A stretch of 64,000 bases of DNA from Streptococcus mitis (lineage in GTDB: Bacteria; Bacillota; Bacilli; Lactobacillales; Streptococcaceae), in NCBI RefSeq assembly GCF_016658865.1, contig NZ_CP067992.1:1941001-2005000 (forward strand), written 5' to 3'. Each line of letters starts with the position of its first letter. Position 1 is the stretch's first letter. The notes beneath the pieces were generated by a model. The model was not told where the DNA came from and did not search any database. It was given only the letters and a program-made list of their open reading frames with translations. This document shows positions 41,132 through 51,633 of this stretch, piece by piece. The translations under genes and the position numbers were made by a program.

Positions 41132-41187
41132 GTTTTTTATTATAAACTATATTTTTGTTTTGTCAATAGTTTTTTATTGTTTTTTAT
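41132..41187 (-). promoter_or_regulatory. nadR promoter with triple ATAAAAAAC repeats
   Basis: Minus-strand reading: TTGACA (41166-41161), a 16-nt spacer, TATAAT (41144-41139). Three exact copies of ATAAAAAAC lie at 41187-41179, 41177-41169 and 41140-41132, flanking the core promoter. They may be the operator of the NrtR-like regulator in this operon, which is inferred. Confidence 0.6.
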
Positions 41188-41200
41188 AAAAAAGTAGTAA

Positions 41201-41235
41201 AAAAGAGAATCAAGATTGCTCCTGATTCTCTTTTT
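41201..41235 (-). terminator. Terminator of ctsR-clpC
   Basis: GAGAATCA (41205-41212) and TGATTCTC (41223-41230) form an 8-bp stem, with TTTTTT on the minus side. Confidence 0.85.
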
Positions 41236-43668
41236 TTATGCAATATCAAATTTTAACTGGCCTGCTTTTACACCAATCTTAAGTGTGCTACCTGCCACTA
41301 AATCTCCCTTGAGAAGAAGTTCTGCTAACTTGTCTTCCACTTCTGTTTGTAGGGTTCTGCGAAGTGGACGAGCTCCCATCTCTGGATCATATCCTTGATT
41401 TGCCAACAATTTCAGGGCTGAAGCTTGTAATTTCAAGTCAATGCCTTTTTCAGCCAAACTTGCCACTAAAGGTTTAACCATAATCTTCACCACTTCCTGC
41501 ATATGATCGCTAGACAGGCTATGGAAGACCACCTTTTCATCAATACGATTGATGAATTCCGGTCTATAAGCCTTTTTCAGCTCTTCGAACATGCGTTTCT
41601 CCATATTCTCCTGGTCAAAACGAATGCCCTTAGCCCCAAAACCGACGGTCTTGTCATCACGAAGGGCTGTCGCACCAAGATTTGACGTCATGATGATAAT
41701 GGTATTTGAAAAGTCAACCTTGCGGCCCTTGCTATCGGTCAAGACACCATCATCTAAAACCTGCAAGAGAACATTAAAGATGTCTGGATGGGCCTTCTCT
41801 ACCTCGTCAAAGAGGAGAACAGAGTATGGTTTGTTGCGAACTTTCTCGGTCAACTCCCCACCTTCTTCATACCCCACATAGCCCGGAGGAGCTCCATTGA
41901 GACGGCTGGCTGCAAATTTCTCCATATATTCACTCATATCAAAGCGGATCAGAGCTGATTCATCATCAAAAAGAACTTCTGCTAGAGCCTTAGCCAATTC
42001 GGTCTTACCGACACCTGTAGGCCCTAAGAACATAAAGGAACCAATCGGACGCTTATGACTGCGAATCCCTGACTGGTTGCGGCGAATCGCACGGCTAATG
42101 CTTGAAACTGCTTGATCTTGCCCGATGACACGTTTGTGCAATTCAGCTTCCAAGTTTAGGTATTTCTTAGCATCAGTCTGAGTCAGTTTTTGGACTGGAA
42201 TATCTGACAAGCGACTCAAGGTGGTCAAAATATCAGACTCTGTCACCAAGTCTTTATAGACAGGCACTTCCTCTTCTTTTGCGATTAACTGAGCTGCCTG
42301 TTTCCACTTACCATCCATCAAGGCCTTGTCAGCTGGACTCAAACCTGAATCGTCTGCTTTTACATGCTTAGCCTTATTTTGCACTGTTGCCGCTGCTTCA
42401 TCTAAGAGGTCGATAGCAGAGTCTGGCAAGTGACGACTCGTCAAGTAACGATGAGCCATCTTAACCGCTGTTTCAACCGCTTCATCTGTGATTTGCACAC
42501 GGTGATGCTTCTCATAAGTCGCCTTCAAGCCTTGCAAAATGGTCATGCTGTCTGCCACACTTGGTTCTTCAATCGTCACTTTAGCGAATCGACGAGAAAG
42601 GGCCGCATCTTTTTCGATGTGTTTTTGGTATTCTTCCTGAGTGGTCGCACCAACCGTTCTCAAAGTTCCACGCGCCAAGGCTGGCTTCAAGATATTGGCC
42701 GCATCCAGAGTCGAATCAATCCCGCTCCCAGAACCCATGATGGTATGAAGTTCGTCGATAAAGAGAATCACTTGGCCATCTTCTTCAACATCCTTGATAA
42801 TATTGTTCATGCGCTCTTCAAAGTCACCACGGAAGCGTGTCCCTGCAACGACATTCATCAAATCAAGCTCTAACACGCGCATCTTAGCCATTTCCGCAGG
42901 CACATCACCACTAGCAATACGCTGGGCAAGACCAAGCGCCAAGGCTGTTTTCCCGACACCAGCATCCCCAACCAAGACAGGATTATTCTTGGTTTTACGG
43001 CTCAAGATTTGAATCATACGCGAGATTTCCTTATCCCGACCGATGACTGGTTCTAACTTTCCAGAACGCGCTTGCTCTGTCAAATCATGCGTATAGTCCT
43101 CGAGACCACCACTCGGAGTCTGGGGCATGCCCATCATATTAGCCATAGAATTTTGCTTATCAGCTACGGTACGATGGCGTTGGCGCAAAGCTTTAAGGTC
43201 TTCGCGAGTCCAGCCTGCCCGTTCTTCTAGATTGCGACGAAGTGCAGCAATCTTAACCTGGTCTTTCTTGTCTTCATAAGAAAAACCAGCCCTCTCCAAG
43301 ATACGAGTCGCCAAGGCATTGCCATCATGCAAAATCGCATAGAGGACATGCTCTGTCCCTAGCACCTTAGCATGAACCACTGATGCCACATATTCTGCTT
43401 CATCAAAAAGGACCTGCAAACGATGAGAAAACGGCAATTCCGTAAAGGTTTCATCCTGACTATAGTCCGTTTCAGTCAGCTCCAAAGCCACCTCTTCTAA
43501 ACGGTCCATCTCATATGGATAATCATTTAAAGTGGCCCCTGCCACACTATAACTGTGATTAGACATGGCAATCAACAAGTGCCAAGACTCTAGGTAACCA
43601 GCTCCAAAATGGCCAGCAACCATGTAGGCACTTTCGATACATTCATTCAATGCTTTTGAATAGTTCAT
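41236..43668 (-). CDS. clpC: AAA+ protease ATPase ClpC
   Basis: The 810-residue Hsp100 has the N-terminal Clp repeats (about 1-140), D1 Walker [12 protein letters not shown] and D2 Walker [16 protein letters not shown] short middle domain lies between. It unfolds proteins for ClpP, with roles in stress survival. It follows ctsR by one base in the same transcript and is under CtsR control. Confidence 0.96.
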   Translation of the reverse strand: MNYSKALNECIESAYMVAGHFGAGYLESWHLLIAMSNHSYSVAGATLNDYPYEMDRLEEVALELTETDYSQDETFTELPFSHRLQVLFDEAEYVASVVHAKVLGTEHVLYAILHDGNALATRILERAGFSYEDKKDQVKIAALRRNLEERAGWTREDLKALRQRHRTVADKQNSMANMMGMPQTPSGGLEDYTHDLTEQARSGKLEPVIGRDKEISRMIQILSRKTKNNPVLVGDAGVGKTALALGLAQRIASGDVPAEMAKMRVLELDLMNVVAGTRFRGDFEERMNNIIKDVEEDGQVILFIDELHTIMGSGSGIDSTLDAANILKPALARGTLRTVGATTQEEYQKHIEKDAALSRRFAKVTIEEPSVADSMTILQGLKATYEKHHRVQITDEAVETAVKMAHRYLTSRHLPDSAIDLLDEAAATVQNKAKHVKADDSGLSPADKALMDGKWKQAAQLIAKEEEVPVYKDLVTESDILTTLSRLSDIPVQKLTQTDAKKYLNLEAELHKRVIGQDQAVSSISRAIRRNQSGIRSHKRPIGSFMFLGPTGVGKTELAKALAEVLFDDESALIRFDMSEYMEKFAASRLNGAPPGYVGYEEGGELTEKVRNKPYSVLLFDEVEKAHPDIFNVLLQVLDDGVLTDSKGRKVDFSNTIIIMTSNLGATALRDDKTVGFGAKGIRFDQENMEKRMFEELKKAYRPEFINRIDEKVVFHSLSSDHMQEVVKIMVKPLVASLAEKGIDLKLQASALKLLANQGYDPEMGARPLRRTLQTEVEDKLAELLLKGDLVAGSTLKIGVKAGQLKFDIA

Positions 43669-43669
43669 C

Positions 43670-44128
43670 TTACTTCCCTTTTCTATCTACCTCTTGTATG
43701 ACCTGTCGTAGCATGTTTGCACGAACAACTGGAGCTTCTTCTCCTAGAACGCGATCCAAAGCTACTGCCACCAGCAAATTCATCTCCTGCTTGGTCATCA
43801 ATTCCTGCTCAACCAAAAGCTGCAGAATATCCTCATAAATTTCTTGACTAACTCGCTCACCAATTGAGTAAAGCAAATCGCGGAGCATTTCATGATGACT
43901 AGAAAACTCAATCCGTCCTATGCGAATGTAGCCTCCGCCACCACGCTTACTTTCAACCAAGTAACCTCTACTTTCCGTAAAGCGTGTCTTGATCACGTAG
44001 TTAATCTGACTAGGAACAACCTGGAAGGTATCCGCCAACTGACTCCGTTGCAACTCCACGATACCAGATTGATCTAAAATTGCCTTGATGTAGGCCTCAA
44101 TATGATCCGATGTATTTTTAAATCTCAT
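43670..44128 (-). CDS. ctsR: Class III stress repressor CtsR
   Basis: The 152-residue protein has a winged-HTH (about 20-70; LADTFQVVPSQINYVIKTRF) with the Gly-rich wing ESKRGGGGYIRIGR that senses heat. It represses clp genes by binding heptad repeats. Unlike in Bacillus, no mcsA/mcsB lie between ctsR and clpC, as usual for streptococci. Confidence 0.96.
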   Translation of the reverse strand: MRFKNTSDHIEAYIKAILDQSGIVELQRSQLADTFQVVPSQINYVIKTRFTESRGYLVESKRGGGGYIRIGRIEFSSHHEMLRDLLYSIGERVSQEIYEDILQLLVEQELMTKQEMNLLVAVALDRVLGEEAPVVRANMLRQVIQEVDRKGK

Positions 44129-44154
44129 TACAAACCCACCTCTCTCTTTAAACC

Positions 44155-44177
44155 TTGACTATCTTTGACTATTATAC
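44155..44177 (-). promoter_or_regulatory. CtsR operator and -10 box
   Basis: Minus-strand reading: TATAAT (44177-44172), then AGTCAAAGATAGTCAAG (44171-44155). This is a tandem heptad repeat matching the CtsR box RGTCAAANANRGTCAAA at all but the last base. Confidence 0.85.
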
Positions 44178-44201
44178 CGAAATTTTCTCATTTTTAAAAG
44201 A

Positions 44202-44239
44202 AAAAGGGCGCTGGTAAAGGATAATCTTCACCAACTCCC
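44202..44239 (-). terminator. Terminator of the thiamine-precursor ABC operon
   Basis: Minus-strand reading: GGGAGTTGGTGAAG, loop, CTTTACCAGCGCCC with a few mismatches or G-U pairs, then TTTTTC. Confidence 0.65.
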
Positions 44240-44246
44240 TATTTTT

Positions 44247-44975
44247 CTACTTATCTAAGCCTAATTCTGCTAATATTTGACGTTTATAGGCAATCTTTTG
44301 GACTTCCTTGTCCTCGTCCTCAGACCAATCTAGTTTAATTTCTGAAACGATCTGTCCAGGGCGATTTTTCAAGATATAAATGCGGTCGCTAAGATTGAGA
44401 GCCTCTTCAATACTATGCGTAATGATTAGGGTCGTTAGCTGCAACTGTTTGTGAATCTCAAGGTACCAAGCGTGGAGTTCCATCTTTGTCATCTCATCCA
44501 AGGCGCTAAAGGCCTCATCCAAGAGAAAGAGCTTGTGACCGAAAAGGTAGGTCCTAAGCAAGGCCACACGCTGACGCATCCCCCCACTCAGTTCATGAGG
44601 ATACTTGTCCCGTACAGTTGTCAACTGGAAGGTCGCAAGGATTTCATCTGCTCGGGCAATGGCCTCCGCCTTATCCACTTTTTGAATCAAGAGGGGAAGA
44701 ATGATATTGCCAAGCACCGTCTTGTGCTCCAAGAGGAGATCCTTTTGCAACATATAACTCACGCGCCCCTTGGGATTTTCTTCACCATCAAGGACAATTC
44801 GCCCCGACTGGACTTCTAAAATCCCAGCGATTAGATTAAAGAGGGTGGTTTTTCCAACACCACTTGGGCCTAAAATAGAGACTACTTCACCCGAAGTGAC
44901 TTTCAGATTGATATCCTCTAAAATCCTCTCCTGACCATAGGCATAGCTTACGTGTTCTAGTCTAATTTCTGTCAT
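44247..44975 (-). CDS. thiZ: ABC transporter ATP-binding protein, thiamine precursor (ThiZ-like)
   Basis: The 242-residue ATPase has Walker A GPSGVGKTTLF, signature LSGGMRQRVAL and Walker B LFLLDEAFSALD, with switch His in IITHSIEEAL. It belongs to the nitrate/taurine/HMP group. It overlaps thiY by one base. The upstream TPP riboswitch points to thiamine-precursor (HMP) import. Confidence 0.85.
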   Translation of the reverse strand: MTEIRLEHVSYAYGQERILEDINLKVTSGEVVSILGPSGVGKTTLFNLIAGILEVQSGRIVLDGEENPKGRVSYMLQKDLLLEHKTVLGNIILPLLIQKVDKAEAIARADEILATFQLTTVRDKYPHELSGGMRQRVALLRTYLFGHKLFLLDEAFSALDEMTKMELHAWYLEIHKQLQLTTLIITHSIEEALNLSDRIYILKNRPGQIVSEIKLDWSEDEDKEVQKIAYKRQILAELGLDK

Positions 44976-45982
44976 TATTTCACAAATTCGTTAGTGAAGC
45001 CCTTGTCTGTCAAGTCTTCTTTAAGGATACCATTTTCTTTATCCCATTTGTAGAAGGCATTCCAGCGAGCTGCATCAAATTGCCCCCATTTTTCCTTGTC
45101 GCTTGCGTATTCTTTTGACAAGTATTTTTGAGATTCGATGACAAAGTCACGTTTTTCCTTGAGTTCAGGTGCATTTTTGATGAGGATATCAGCTGCTTCT
45201 TCTGGATGCTCCATAGCATATTGGTAGCCTTTTTTGATAGCTTGGATAACTTTGCGAGCTTCTTCTTTGTTGTCTTTCAAATAGTCATTGTTTGCGATGA
45301 TAACTGGTGAGTAGTAGTCAAACTCTTTAACGTAGTCTTTCAAGTACATGAAATTAGCATCTACACCTTGAGATTTTGCAAGGATACCATCCCAACCGTA
45401 GTAGATCCAAGCAGTATCAAAGACCCCATTGGCAATCGGTGTAATCGAGTTTGAGTCGTTGTTTGGTACTTTTTCTACTTTTTCAAAGTCTCCACCTTGA
45501 GATTCTACTAAGGTTTTCAACATAGCAAGTTCAGTTGGGTCATTCCAAGTTCCGTATTTCTTACCAACCAAGTCTTTTGGACTAGCTACATTGTCAGATT
45601 TACGAGAGATGATTCCTGATGTATTGTGCTCAACAATAGCTGCAACAGCAGTGATTCCTGCTCCTTTTTCCAATTTTTTAGCCATGTAGTCTTGGAAATA
45701 GACTGCAAATGGTGCCTTACCATTGATAACCAAGTCAGAAGAACTTTCTTCTGGTGGCAATTTCAAATCAACATCCACTCCAGCTTCCTTGAAGTAGCCT
45801 TTTTCCTTAGCAACATAAAGCCCTGTGTGGTTGGTATTTGGTGTCCAGTCTAGGATAAAGTCAATTTTCTTGAGTTCTGCCTCTTTGTTGTCCTTAGAAG
45901 CAGTTCCTTGACCACAGGCCACAAGTACGACAGCTACAAGAGCTGTTAAAACAGTTAAAAACACTTTCCATGTTTTCGTCAT
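44975..45982 (-). CDS. thiY: ABC substrate-binding lipoprotein, thiamine precursor (ThiY-like)
   Basis: The 335-residue protein is read from MTKTWKVFLTVLTAL, with AGAGGAAAG upstream. Lipobox LVAC, Cys23. It has an NMT1/THI5-like fold: FILDWTPNTNHTGLYVAKEKGYF near the N-terminus is the hallmark of pyrimidine-precursor binders. It should capture HMP or formylaminopyrimidine for thiamine synthesis. Confidence 0.88.
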   Translation of the reverse strand: MTKTWKVFLTVLTALVAVVLVACGQGTASKDNKEAELKKIDFILDWTPNTNHTGLYVAKEKGYFKEAGVDVDLKLPPEESSSDLVINGKAPFAVYFQDYMAKKLEKGAGITAVAAIVEHNTSGIISRKSDNVASPKDLVGKKYGTWNDPTELAMLKTLVESQGGDFEKVEKVPNNDSNSITPIANGVFDTAWIYYGWDGILAKSQGVDANFMYLKDYVKEFDYYSPVIIANNDYLKDNKEEARKVIQAIKKGYQYAMEHPEEAADILIKNAPELKEKRDFVIESQKYLSKEYASDKEKWGQFDAARWNAFYKWDKENGILKEDLTDKGFTNEFVK

Positions 45983-46020
45983 TTTCTTTCCTCTTTTCTT
46001 TTTCAGAAACATCCTTTTTC

Positions 46021-46782
46021 TTATGAACGTTTCCATTTAATAACATATTTTTCACTAATATCGACCAGCTTCATACCGAGAAGACTGATAATCGATACCA
46101 GAATAATAATAGCAAACATGGTATCATACTGAAACAGTTTTTTGGACTGAATCATATAAACACCAAGACCCTCAAAGCCTCCCAACCACTCAGATACCAC
46201 TGTTGTGATAAAGGCGTAGGAGACACTGACCCTCAGACCTGCATAAAAGTAAGGCAGGCTGACTGGAATTTTAAAATGCCACAGGATTTGCCAAGGCTTG
46301 GCCCGCATCAGACTAAACAAGGTCAGCATATCCTTGTCACAATGCCTAAAACCATCTAATATGCTAACGATGATAGGAAAGGTTGTCGTTAGGATAATCA
46401 AGACAATCTTGGGTAAAATTCCATAACCTAGCCACAAAACTAAGATAGGAGCTATAGCAATGGTCGGGATAGTCTGAACAACCACCATCATAGGATAAAT
46501 CAGGTCATTGAGCCAAGTCAAACTGTCCATAAGCACAGCCATGAGACAGGCAATTAAGACTCCCAAAATTAGACCTAGCAAAGCCACTCTCAATGTCGCC
46601 CAGCTATGGTGCCAGAGAAATTCTCTATCACGAACAAAAGACTGGAGGATTTCAAGAGGTGTCGGCAGAATAAACTTGGGGAGAAGTTTAAGAAAACCTG
46701 CTAACTGCCAGATTGACAAGACTCCCAGAAAACCCAATAGACTAATGTGTCGTCTCAGTATACTTTTCAAGCTTCTCATCAA
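46021..46782 (-). CDS. thiX: ABC transporter permease, thiamine precursor (ThiX-like)
   Basis: The 253-residue SsuC/TauC-type permease has about six transmembrane segments and an EAA-like loop near FSLMRAKPWQILWHFKIPVSL. It overlaps the thiamine-binding protein gene by 41 nt on the same strand, so translation is probably coupled. Confidence 0.85.
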   Translation of the reverse strand: MMRSLKSILRRHISLLGFLGVLSIWQLAGFLKLLPKFILPTPLEILQSFVRDREFLWHHSWATLRVALLGLILGVLIACLMAVLMDSLTWLNDLIYPMMVVVQTIPTIAIAPILVLWLGYGILPKIVLIILTTTFPIIVSILDGFRHCDKDMLTLFSLMRAKPWQILWHFKIPVSLPYFYAGLRVSVSYAFITTVVSEWLGGFEGLGVYMIQSKKLFQYDTMFAIIILVSIISLLGMKLVDISEKYVIKWKRS

Positions 46783-47032
46783 TACTTAAAATCTCTCCTA
46801 CATTTATTTTGACGTTGGCAAAGACATTGTCTGCCTCCTGCCCTGCCACTGCTAGCGCTTCTTTGAGAATGCGCATGAGCTCATCAAACTCTCCTTCCAA
46901 GACCGTTTCAAATGGTGTCACCACCATGGTCACTTCTTGAGCTTGCAGATAAGCAATGACCTGATCGATAACAGCTATCCGATCAATCCCCTGTGATAGG
47001 GGTAAAACTTGCAAGGCAATGCTTGCTTTCAT
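46742..47032 (-). CDS. Thiamine-binding MTH1187/YkoF-family protein
   Basis: This 96-residue protein has a ferredoxin-like fold (KASIALQVLPL...VTPFETVLEGEFDELM). MTH1187/YkoF relatives bind thiamine or HMP in the cytoplasm. The ATG follows GAGGAGG. It is first in the riboswitch-controlled operon. Confidence 0.85.
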   Translation of the reverse strand: MKASIALQVLPLSQGIDRIAVIDQVIAYLQAQEVTMVVTPFETVLEGEFDELMRILKEALAVAGQEADNVFANVKINVGEILSIDEKLEKYTETTH

Positions 47033-47108
47033 AACAACCTCCTCTTCTCATTTTCCTTTGACAAAAAGAAAAACCTTTACCATATATGGAAAAGGTGCAG
47101 AATAGATT

Positions 47109-47193
<85 letters not shown>

Positions 47194-47261
47194 ATATTAT
47201 ATGGACATATGATAGCGCAAAACAAAAAAAATGTCAAGGAAACTGCTTACAGAAAAACATG

Positions 47262-47293
47262 AAAAAGAGTTTGAAAACAAGTGCTTCAAACTC
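47262..47293 (-). terminator. Terminator of polA
   Basis: GAGTTTGAA (47267-47275) and TTCAAACTC (47285-47293) form a 9-bp stem. TTTTTC follows on minus. Confidence 0.85.
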
Positions 47294-47305
47294 TATATAG
47301 CTTTT

Positions 47306-49939
47306 TTATTTAGCTTCGTACCATGTTGCCCCTTCATTTTCATCTGCGATGAGGGGAACACTGAGTTGAATGGCTTCTTCCATAGTTTGTTTGACCAATT
47401 TTTTCATCTCTGCTAGTTCCGATTTAGGCACTTCAAGGACGATTTCATCGTGCACTTGCAGAAGCATCTTAGTCTGATAAGCACCTGCAACCAAGGCCTT
47501 GTCTAGCTGAATCATAGCAATCTTGAGAATATCTGCCGCCGAACCCTGAATAGGAGAGTTGATAGCAGTCCGCTCCGCAAAACCACGAATATTAAAGTTA
47601 CGCGAATTGATATCTGGTAACTCACGACGACGCTTGAAGAGAGTCTCTACATAGCCCTTATCACGCGCTTCACGCACCACTTCATCCATGTAGTTTTTAA
47701 TACCTGGGAAGCGTTCAAAGTAGGTATCAATGTAGGCTTTGGCCTCCTTACGGCTGATGCCCAAATTATTAGACAAACCAAAGTCTGAAATCCCGTAAAC
47801 CACTCCAAAGTTAACCGCCTTGGCATTACGACGGTCATTTGCAGTCACATCCTCGGGACGCTCAATGCCAAAGACCCGCATGGCTGTCGAAGTATGGATA
47901 TCTGCCCCCTCTTGAAAAGCCTTAATCAAGTGCTCGTCTTTAGAAATATGCGCCAAAACACGCAATTCAATCTGTGAATAGTCGGAGCTGAGAAGTACAC
48001 TATCCTCCCACTCAGGCACAAAAGCCTTACGAATGAGACGCCCCTGTTCCAAACGCACAGGGATATTTTGCAAGTTTGGATCCACACTAGACAGACGCCC
48101 AGTCTGGGTCAAATCCTGCACATAGCGCGTATGAATCTTGCCATCAGCCAAAATCCAGTCCTGCAAGCCAATCACATAAGTAGACTGAATCTTAGCAATC
48201 TGACGGTAATCCAGGATTTTCTTAACAATCGGTGCAATCGGAGCCAGACGCTCTAACACATCCACTGCTGTCGAGTAACCTGTTTTAGTTTTCTTGGTGT
48301 ATTCTAAAGGAAGTCCCAATTTTTCAAAGAGAAGGACACCCAACTGCTTAGGCGAGTTGATATTAAACTCCTCACCAGCCAGTTCGTAAATCTCCTGAGT
48401 CAGTTTTTCAATAACAAGCTCATTTTCAGCCTGCATCTCAAGCAAGGTCTCTTTCCTGACCGTAATCCCAGCAATTTCCATCTTGGCAAGGACAAAAGCC
48501 AGAGGCTGCTCCATATCATAAAGAAGCTCTAATTGCCCATTTTCACTGAGTTTTTCAAGCAAAACAGGCTCAGTCTCAACCAAAACAGCAAGCTTACGCG
48601 CCAAATGTTCCAAGAATTTCTTACGTTCAGGAATGGCCTTTTTAACACCTTTACCGTAGAAGGTCTCATCATCAACCAAGTAAGTCTGACCATACAGTCT
48701 AGCAATGGTTGAAATTTCATTGTCTTCTACAGTTGATAATAAGTATTTAGCCAAGCGGCTATCAAAGGAAGGAGCCTGCAAATCCACACCAAAACGACGC
48801 AAGAGAACCTTGGATTTTTTAAAATCATAAATTTTCAAAGATGTTTTTTCTAAGAAATCCTTGAAAATAGGTTCCTGAAAAAGCTCAAGCTTGTCTGTAG
48901 CATAGAGCTTTTCCCCACAAGACCAGGCAAAACCAACCAAATCATCCGTATGGTAATTCTCACCAAAAAGCTCAAAATGGAAGATAGACTCTTCACTCAG
49001 CATGTCTTGACTGATTTGGTCAACAATAGTAAAGTCCAAACTCTCAGCCACTTCAGCTGACGATGCATTTAAAGTCTGCTTGAGCTGTTTGAAGCCCATC
49101 TCATCGTAGAATTTCCCAAGGTTTTCAACATCTGGACCGCTATAGACCAACTCCTCCAAACCAATCTCAATCGGTGCCTTGGTATCAATGGTCGCTAGTG
49201 TTTTAGACAAAAAGGCCTGTTCCTTATCATTGATAAGATTTTCCTTCATCTTAGAAGCCTTCATCCCATCGATATTTTCATAAATACCCTCAAGCGAACC
49301 ATGCTCCAGCAAGAGCTTGATACCCGTCTTTTCACCGATTTTGGTCACTCCAGGGATATTATCCGACTTATCACCCATGAGCGCCTTGAGATCGATAAAC
49401 TGAGCCGGTGTAATGCCCATCTTTTCCATAAGATATTCTGGCGTAAAGGCCTCAAACTCAGCCACACCTTTCTTGGAAATCTCAACCACCGTATGCTCAT
49501 CCGTCAGCTGAATCAAGTCCTTGTCCCCACTGACAATGGTAATATCAAAACCATCTTGCTCAGCTAATTTATCTAGTGTCCCAATAATGTCATCCGCCTC
49601 ATACTGAGCCAATTCATAGTGACGAATCCCCATATGATCCAACAACTCACGAATGAAAGGAAATTGCTCACGAAACTCATCAGGAGTCTTAGCCCGACCA
49701 CCCTTATAGTCCGCATACATCTCTGTACGGAAGGTCGTCTTTCCTGCATCAAAAGCCACCAAAATATGACTTGGCTCAACCCGCTCCAACAAATGGCTCA
49801 ACATCAACTGAAAGCCATAAATCGCATTGGTATGCAAACCAGCCGCATTCTTAAAACGGTCCAACTGCTGATAGAGCGCAAAAAACGCCCGAAAAGCAAC
49901 AGAAGACCCATCAATCAATAATAATTTTTTCTTATCCAT
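47306..49939 (-). CDS. polA: DNA polymerase I
   Basis: The 877-residue protein is read from MDKKKLLLIDGSSVAFRAF; 12 upstream codons are not conserved. A 5' nuclease domain (about 1-290) is followed by a degenerate 3'-5' exonuclease region and the polymerase, with motif A DYSQIELRVLA, the O-helix DRRNAKAVNFGVVYG and motif C QVHDEIVLE. The exonuclease site acids do not line up, as usual for Gram-positive Pol I. No clear Shine-Dalgarno is seen before this ATG. Confidence 0.96.
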   Translation of the reverse strand: MDKKKLLLIDGSSVAFRAFFALYQQLDRFKNAAGLHTNAIYGFQLMLSHLLERVEPSHILVAFDAGKTTFRTEMYADYKGGRAKTPDEFREQFPFIRELLDHMGIRHYELAQYEADDIIGTLDKLAEQDGFDITIVSGDKDLIQLTDEHTVVEISKKGVAEFEAFTPEYLMEKMGITPAQFIDLKALMGDKSDNIPGVTKIGEKTGIKLLLEHGSLEGIYENIDGMKASKMKENLINDKEQAFLSKTLATIDTKAPIEIGLEELVYSGPDVENLGKFYDEMGFKQLKQTLNASSAEVAESLDFTIVDQISQDMLSEESIFHFELFGENYHTDDLVGFAWSCGEKLYATDKLELFQEPIFKDFLEKTSLKIYDFKKSKVLLRRFGVDLQAPSFDSRLAKYLLSTVEDNEISTIARLYGQTYLVDDETFYGKGVKKAIPERKKFLEHLARKLAVLVETEPVLLEKLSENGQLELLYDMEQPLAFVLAKMEIAGITVRKETLLEMQAENELVIEKLTQEIYELAGEEFNINSPKQLGVLLFEKLGLPLEYTKKTKTGYSTAVDVLERLAPIAPIVKKILDYRQIAKIQSTYVIGLQDWILADGKIHTRYVQDLTQTGRLSSVDPNLQNIPVRLEQGRLIRKAFVPEWEDSVLLSSDYSQIELRVLAHISKDEHLIKAFQEGADIHTSTAMRVFGIERPEDVTANDRRNAKAVNFGVVYGISDFGLSNNLGISRKEAKAYIDTYFERFPGIKNYMDEVVREARDKGYVETLFKRRRELPDINSRNFNIRGFAERTAINSPIQGSAADILKIAMIQLDKALVAGAYQTKMLLQVHDEIVLEVPKSELAEMKKLVKQTMEEAIQLSVPLIADENEGATWYEAK

Positions 49940-50009
49940 ACACCCATTATAAAGGAAAGCACCAAAAAATACCATTGGGAAGAGTTCCCTGAGAGAAACT
50001 AAGATAATA

Positions 50010-50040
50010 GTAAAAAGAGAAGGAAGTTACTCCCTCTCTT
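50010..50040 (-). terminator. Terminator of the LPXTG pseudogene
   Basis: Minus-strand reading: AAGAGAGGGAG, short loop, CTTCCTTCTCTT, then TTT. Confidence 0.7.
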
Positions 50041-50057
50041 TCAAACTACGAAATGAA

Positions 50058-51302
50058 TTAGTTTTTACGTTTCACAAATGGAAGGGCACCAAGGAACAAT
50101 CCAAGGAATCCTAATGATGCAACTGCAACATTATCTTTACCACCAGTATTTGGAAGTTCTTTTTTATCTTCTGTTTTTACTGCTGGCGCTTGATAAGTAT
50201 TATCCTTGTTAGTACCTGCTGTTGTAAGAGTATATTGTGGAACTTCGTTAATTGCTACTTCTACACTATTAACGCCTCCTGTATATTCTGGAGCATCGGC
50301 TACAGTAGGAGGTGTTGCATCATTTACCCCACCAGTGAAATCAGATTCATTATCTCCAGAAGGAGAATCACTAGGATTCACACCACCATTAAATTCTGGA
50401 GCGTTAGGAGCAGTTGGTACTTCATCTGCTTCCTTAGCAGGTTCAGTAGGTGTTGCATCATCACTTACTCCACCACTGAAGTCTTTCAGTTCTTCATCCT
50501 TAGGAACTTCTTTTAATTTTTCGATGTAACCTAAAGTTGCGTTGTCATCGTCAGTTAGTATATCGATTGCTTACGATCTTGTAATGATTCATTAACTTCG
50601 TCAAATTTAGCTTGAGCTTCATCAACAGAAGCTTTAGCAGAAGCGACAGAACCTTCTAGTTTAGTTACAGCATCTTGTAATTTATCGATAACATCTTGAT
50701 CAGCTTTATTCGTTTTAGCTGTTTCAAGAGCAACTTTAGCTTTTTCTAAGGTTTCTTTTTGTTTATCTAAGGCAGCATTTTTCTCTTCTACTACCTTAGC
50801 TTTTTCACCAGTATCAGCTAAATCATCAGCTATATCTGTAAGTTTTTTAACGATTGATTTAGAAGCTTCTTTTTTAGTAGCTTCATCAATTTTTTTAGCT
50901 TCTTCAGCATCTAATTTTTTAGTTTTATCAACTTTTTCAGGAGCTTTGTTTCTAGTGTTATGGTCGTTTTCTAATTCTTTTAGAACATCTTTAGCAGATA
51001 AATCACCTTTTTCAACGTAATCTAGAATAGCTTCTTTACCAATTTCAGCTTTCTTTTCAGCATCGGCTTTTAATTTCTCAGCATCATCCGTCAAGTTTTC
51101 AATTGTTTCAGTTAAATCTTCTTTAGCTTTTCCGACTTCAGTTTTTGGAGTTTTAACCACAGGTCAGGTGTGGATCCAGTTTCTCCGGATGTGCTAGTAG
51201 ATGTAGTGCATCAGCTTTTACAACCGACGGTTGAGACACAGCAAAAACCGCACCTAAAACCGTAACACTAGCTAAGCTAGTCAAGATCATTTTTTTATCC
51301 AT
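50058..51302 (-). pseudogene. Frameshifted LPXTG cell-wall surface protein with PspA-like signal peptide
   Basis: Three pieces in different frames make one gene. (1) ATG at 51302 gives MDKKMILTSLASVTVLGA..., a PspA-like signal peptide, but it hits a stop after 49 codons. (2) 51160-50555 encodes about 200 residues of Lys/Glu/Ala coiled-coil (TEVGKAKEDLTETIENLT...), ending in a premature stop. (3) About 50575-50058 encodes NATLGYIEKLKEV, then repeats with the core PE(F/Y)(N/T)GGVN, and a sortase signal LPNTGG with hydrophobic segment and KRKN tail. Indels lie near 51158-51213 and 50558-50585. It is inactive unless these are sequencing errors. Confidence 0.82.
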
Positions 51303-51633
51303 TTTTAAAACGCCCCTTTGTGGAATTATATTTCTCTCTATTATAACTTTTAATATAGATTAACGAAAACAATATATTAAGTTGTTTAAAAAATATATTT
51401 ATATCGACTAGAAAAGAATAATGTCAATATAAACATATTTTTAACTTTCTAATATTACTACGGAAACCTAGATAAGCAATAAATTCTTTATTAAAGAATT
51501 TATCTCATGAAAATAGTTCGGATCAAACAAGCTACAATAAAAAAATATATAAGAACGCTTCAAGTAAATATTTAAAATAGTGCTAATTACTTTTGAATAT
51601 AGTTAAAAATGATAATGAATCAAGTTTTTTAGT
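51303..51633. other. 330-bp AT-rich gap
   Basis: Very AT-rich, with no credible gene. It presumably holds the promoter of the surface-protein pseudogene, with AAAGGGG just before its ATG. I do not see a clear terminator after cbpD. Confidence 0.4.

Noticed and set aside
41090..41230. CRISPR-like or tandem repeat array
   Set aside because: Only three 9-bp AT-rich repeats without regular spacers; read as promoter/operator sequence.
50190..50529. Plus-strand open frames opposite the LPXTG pseudogene
   Set aside because: They arise from the repeat-rich antisense strand (Ser/Pro/Thr patterns) and have no promoter or ribosome site.
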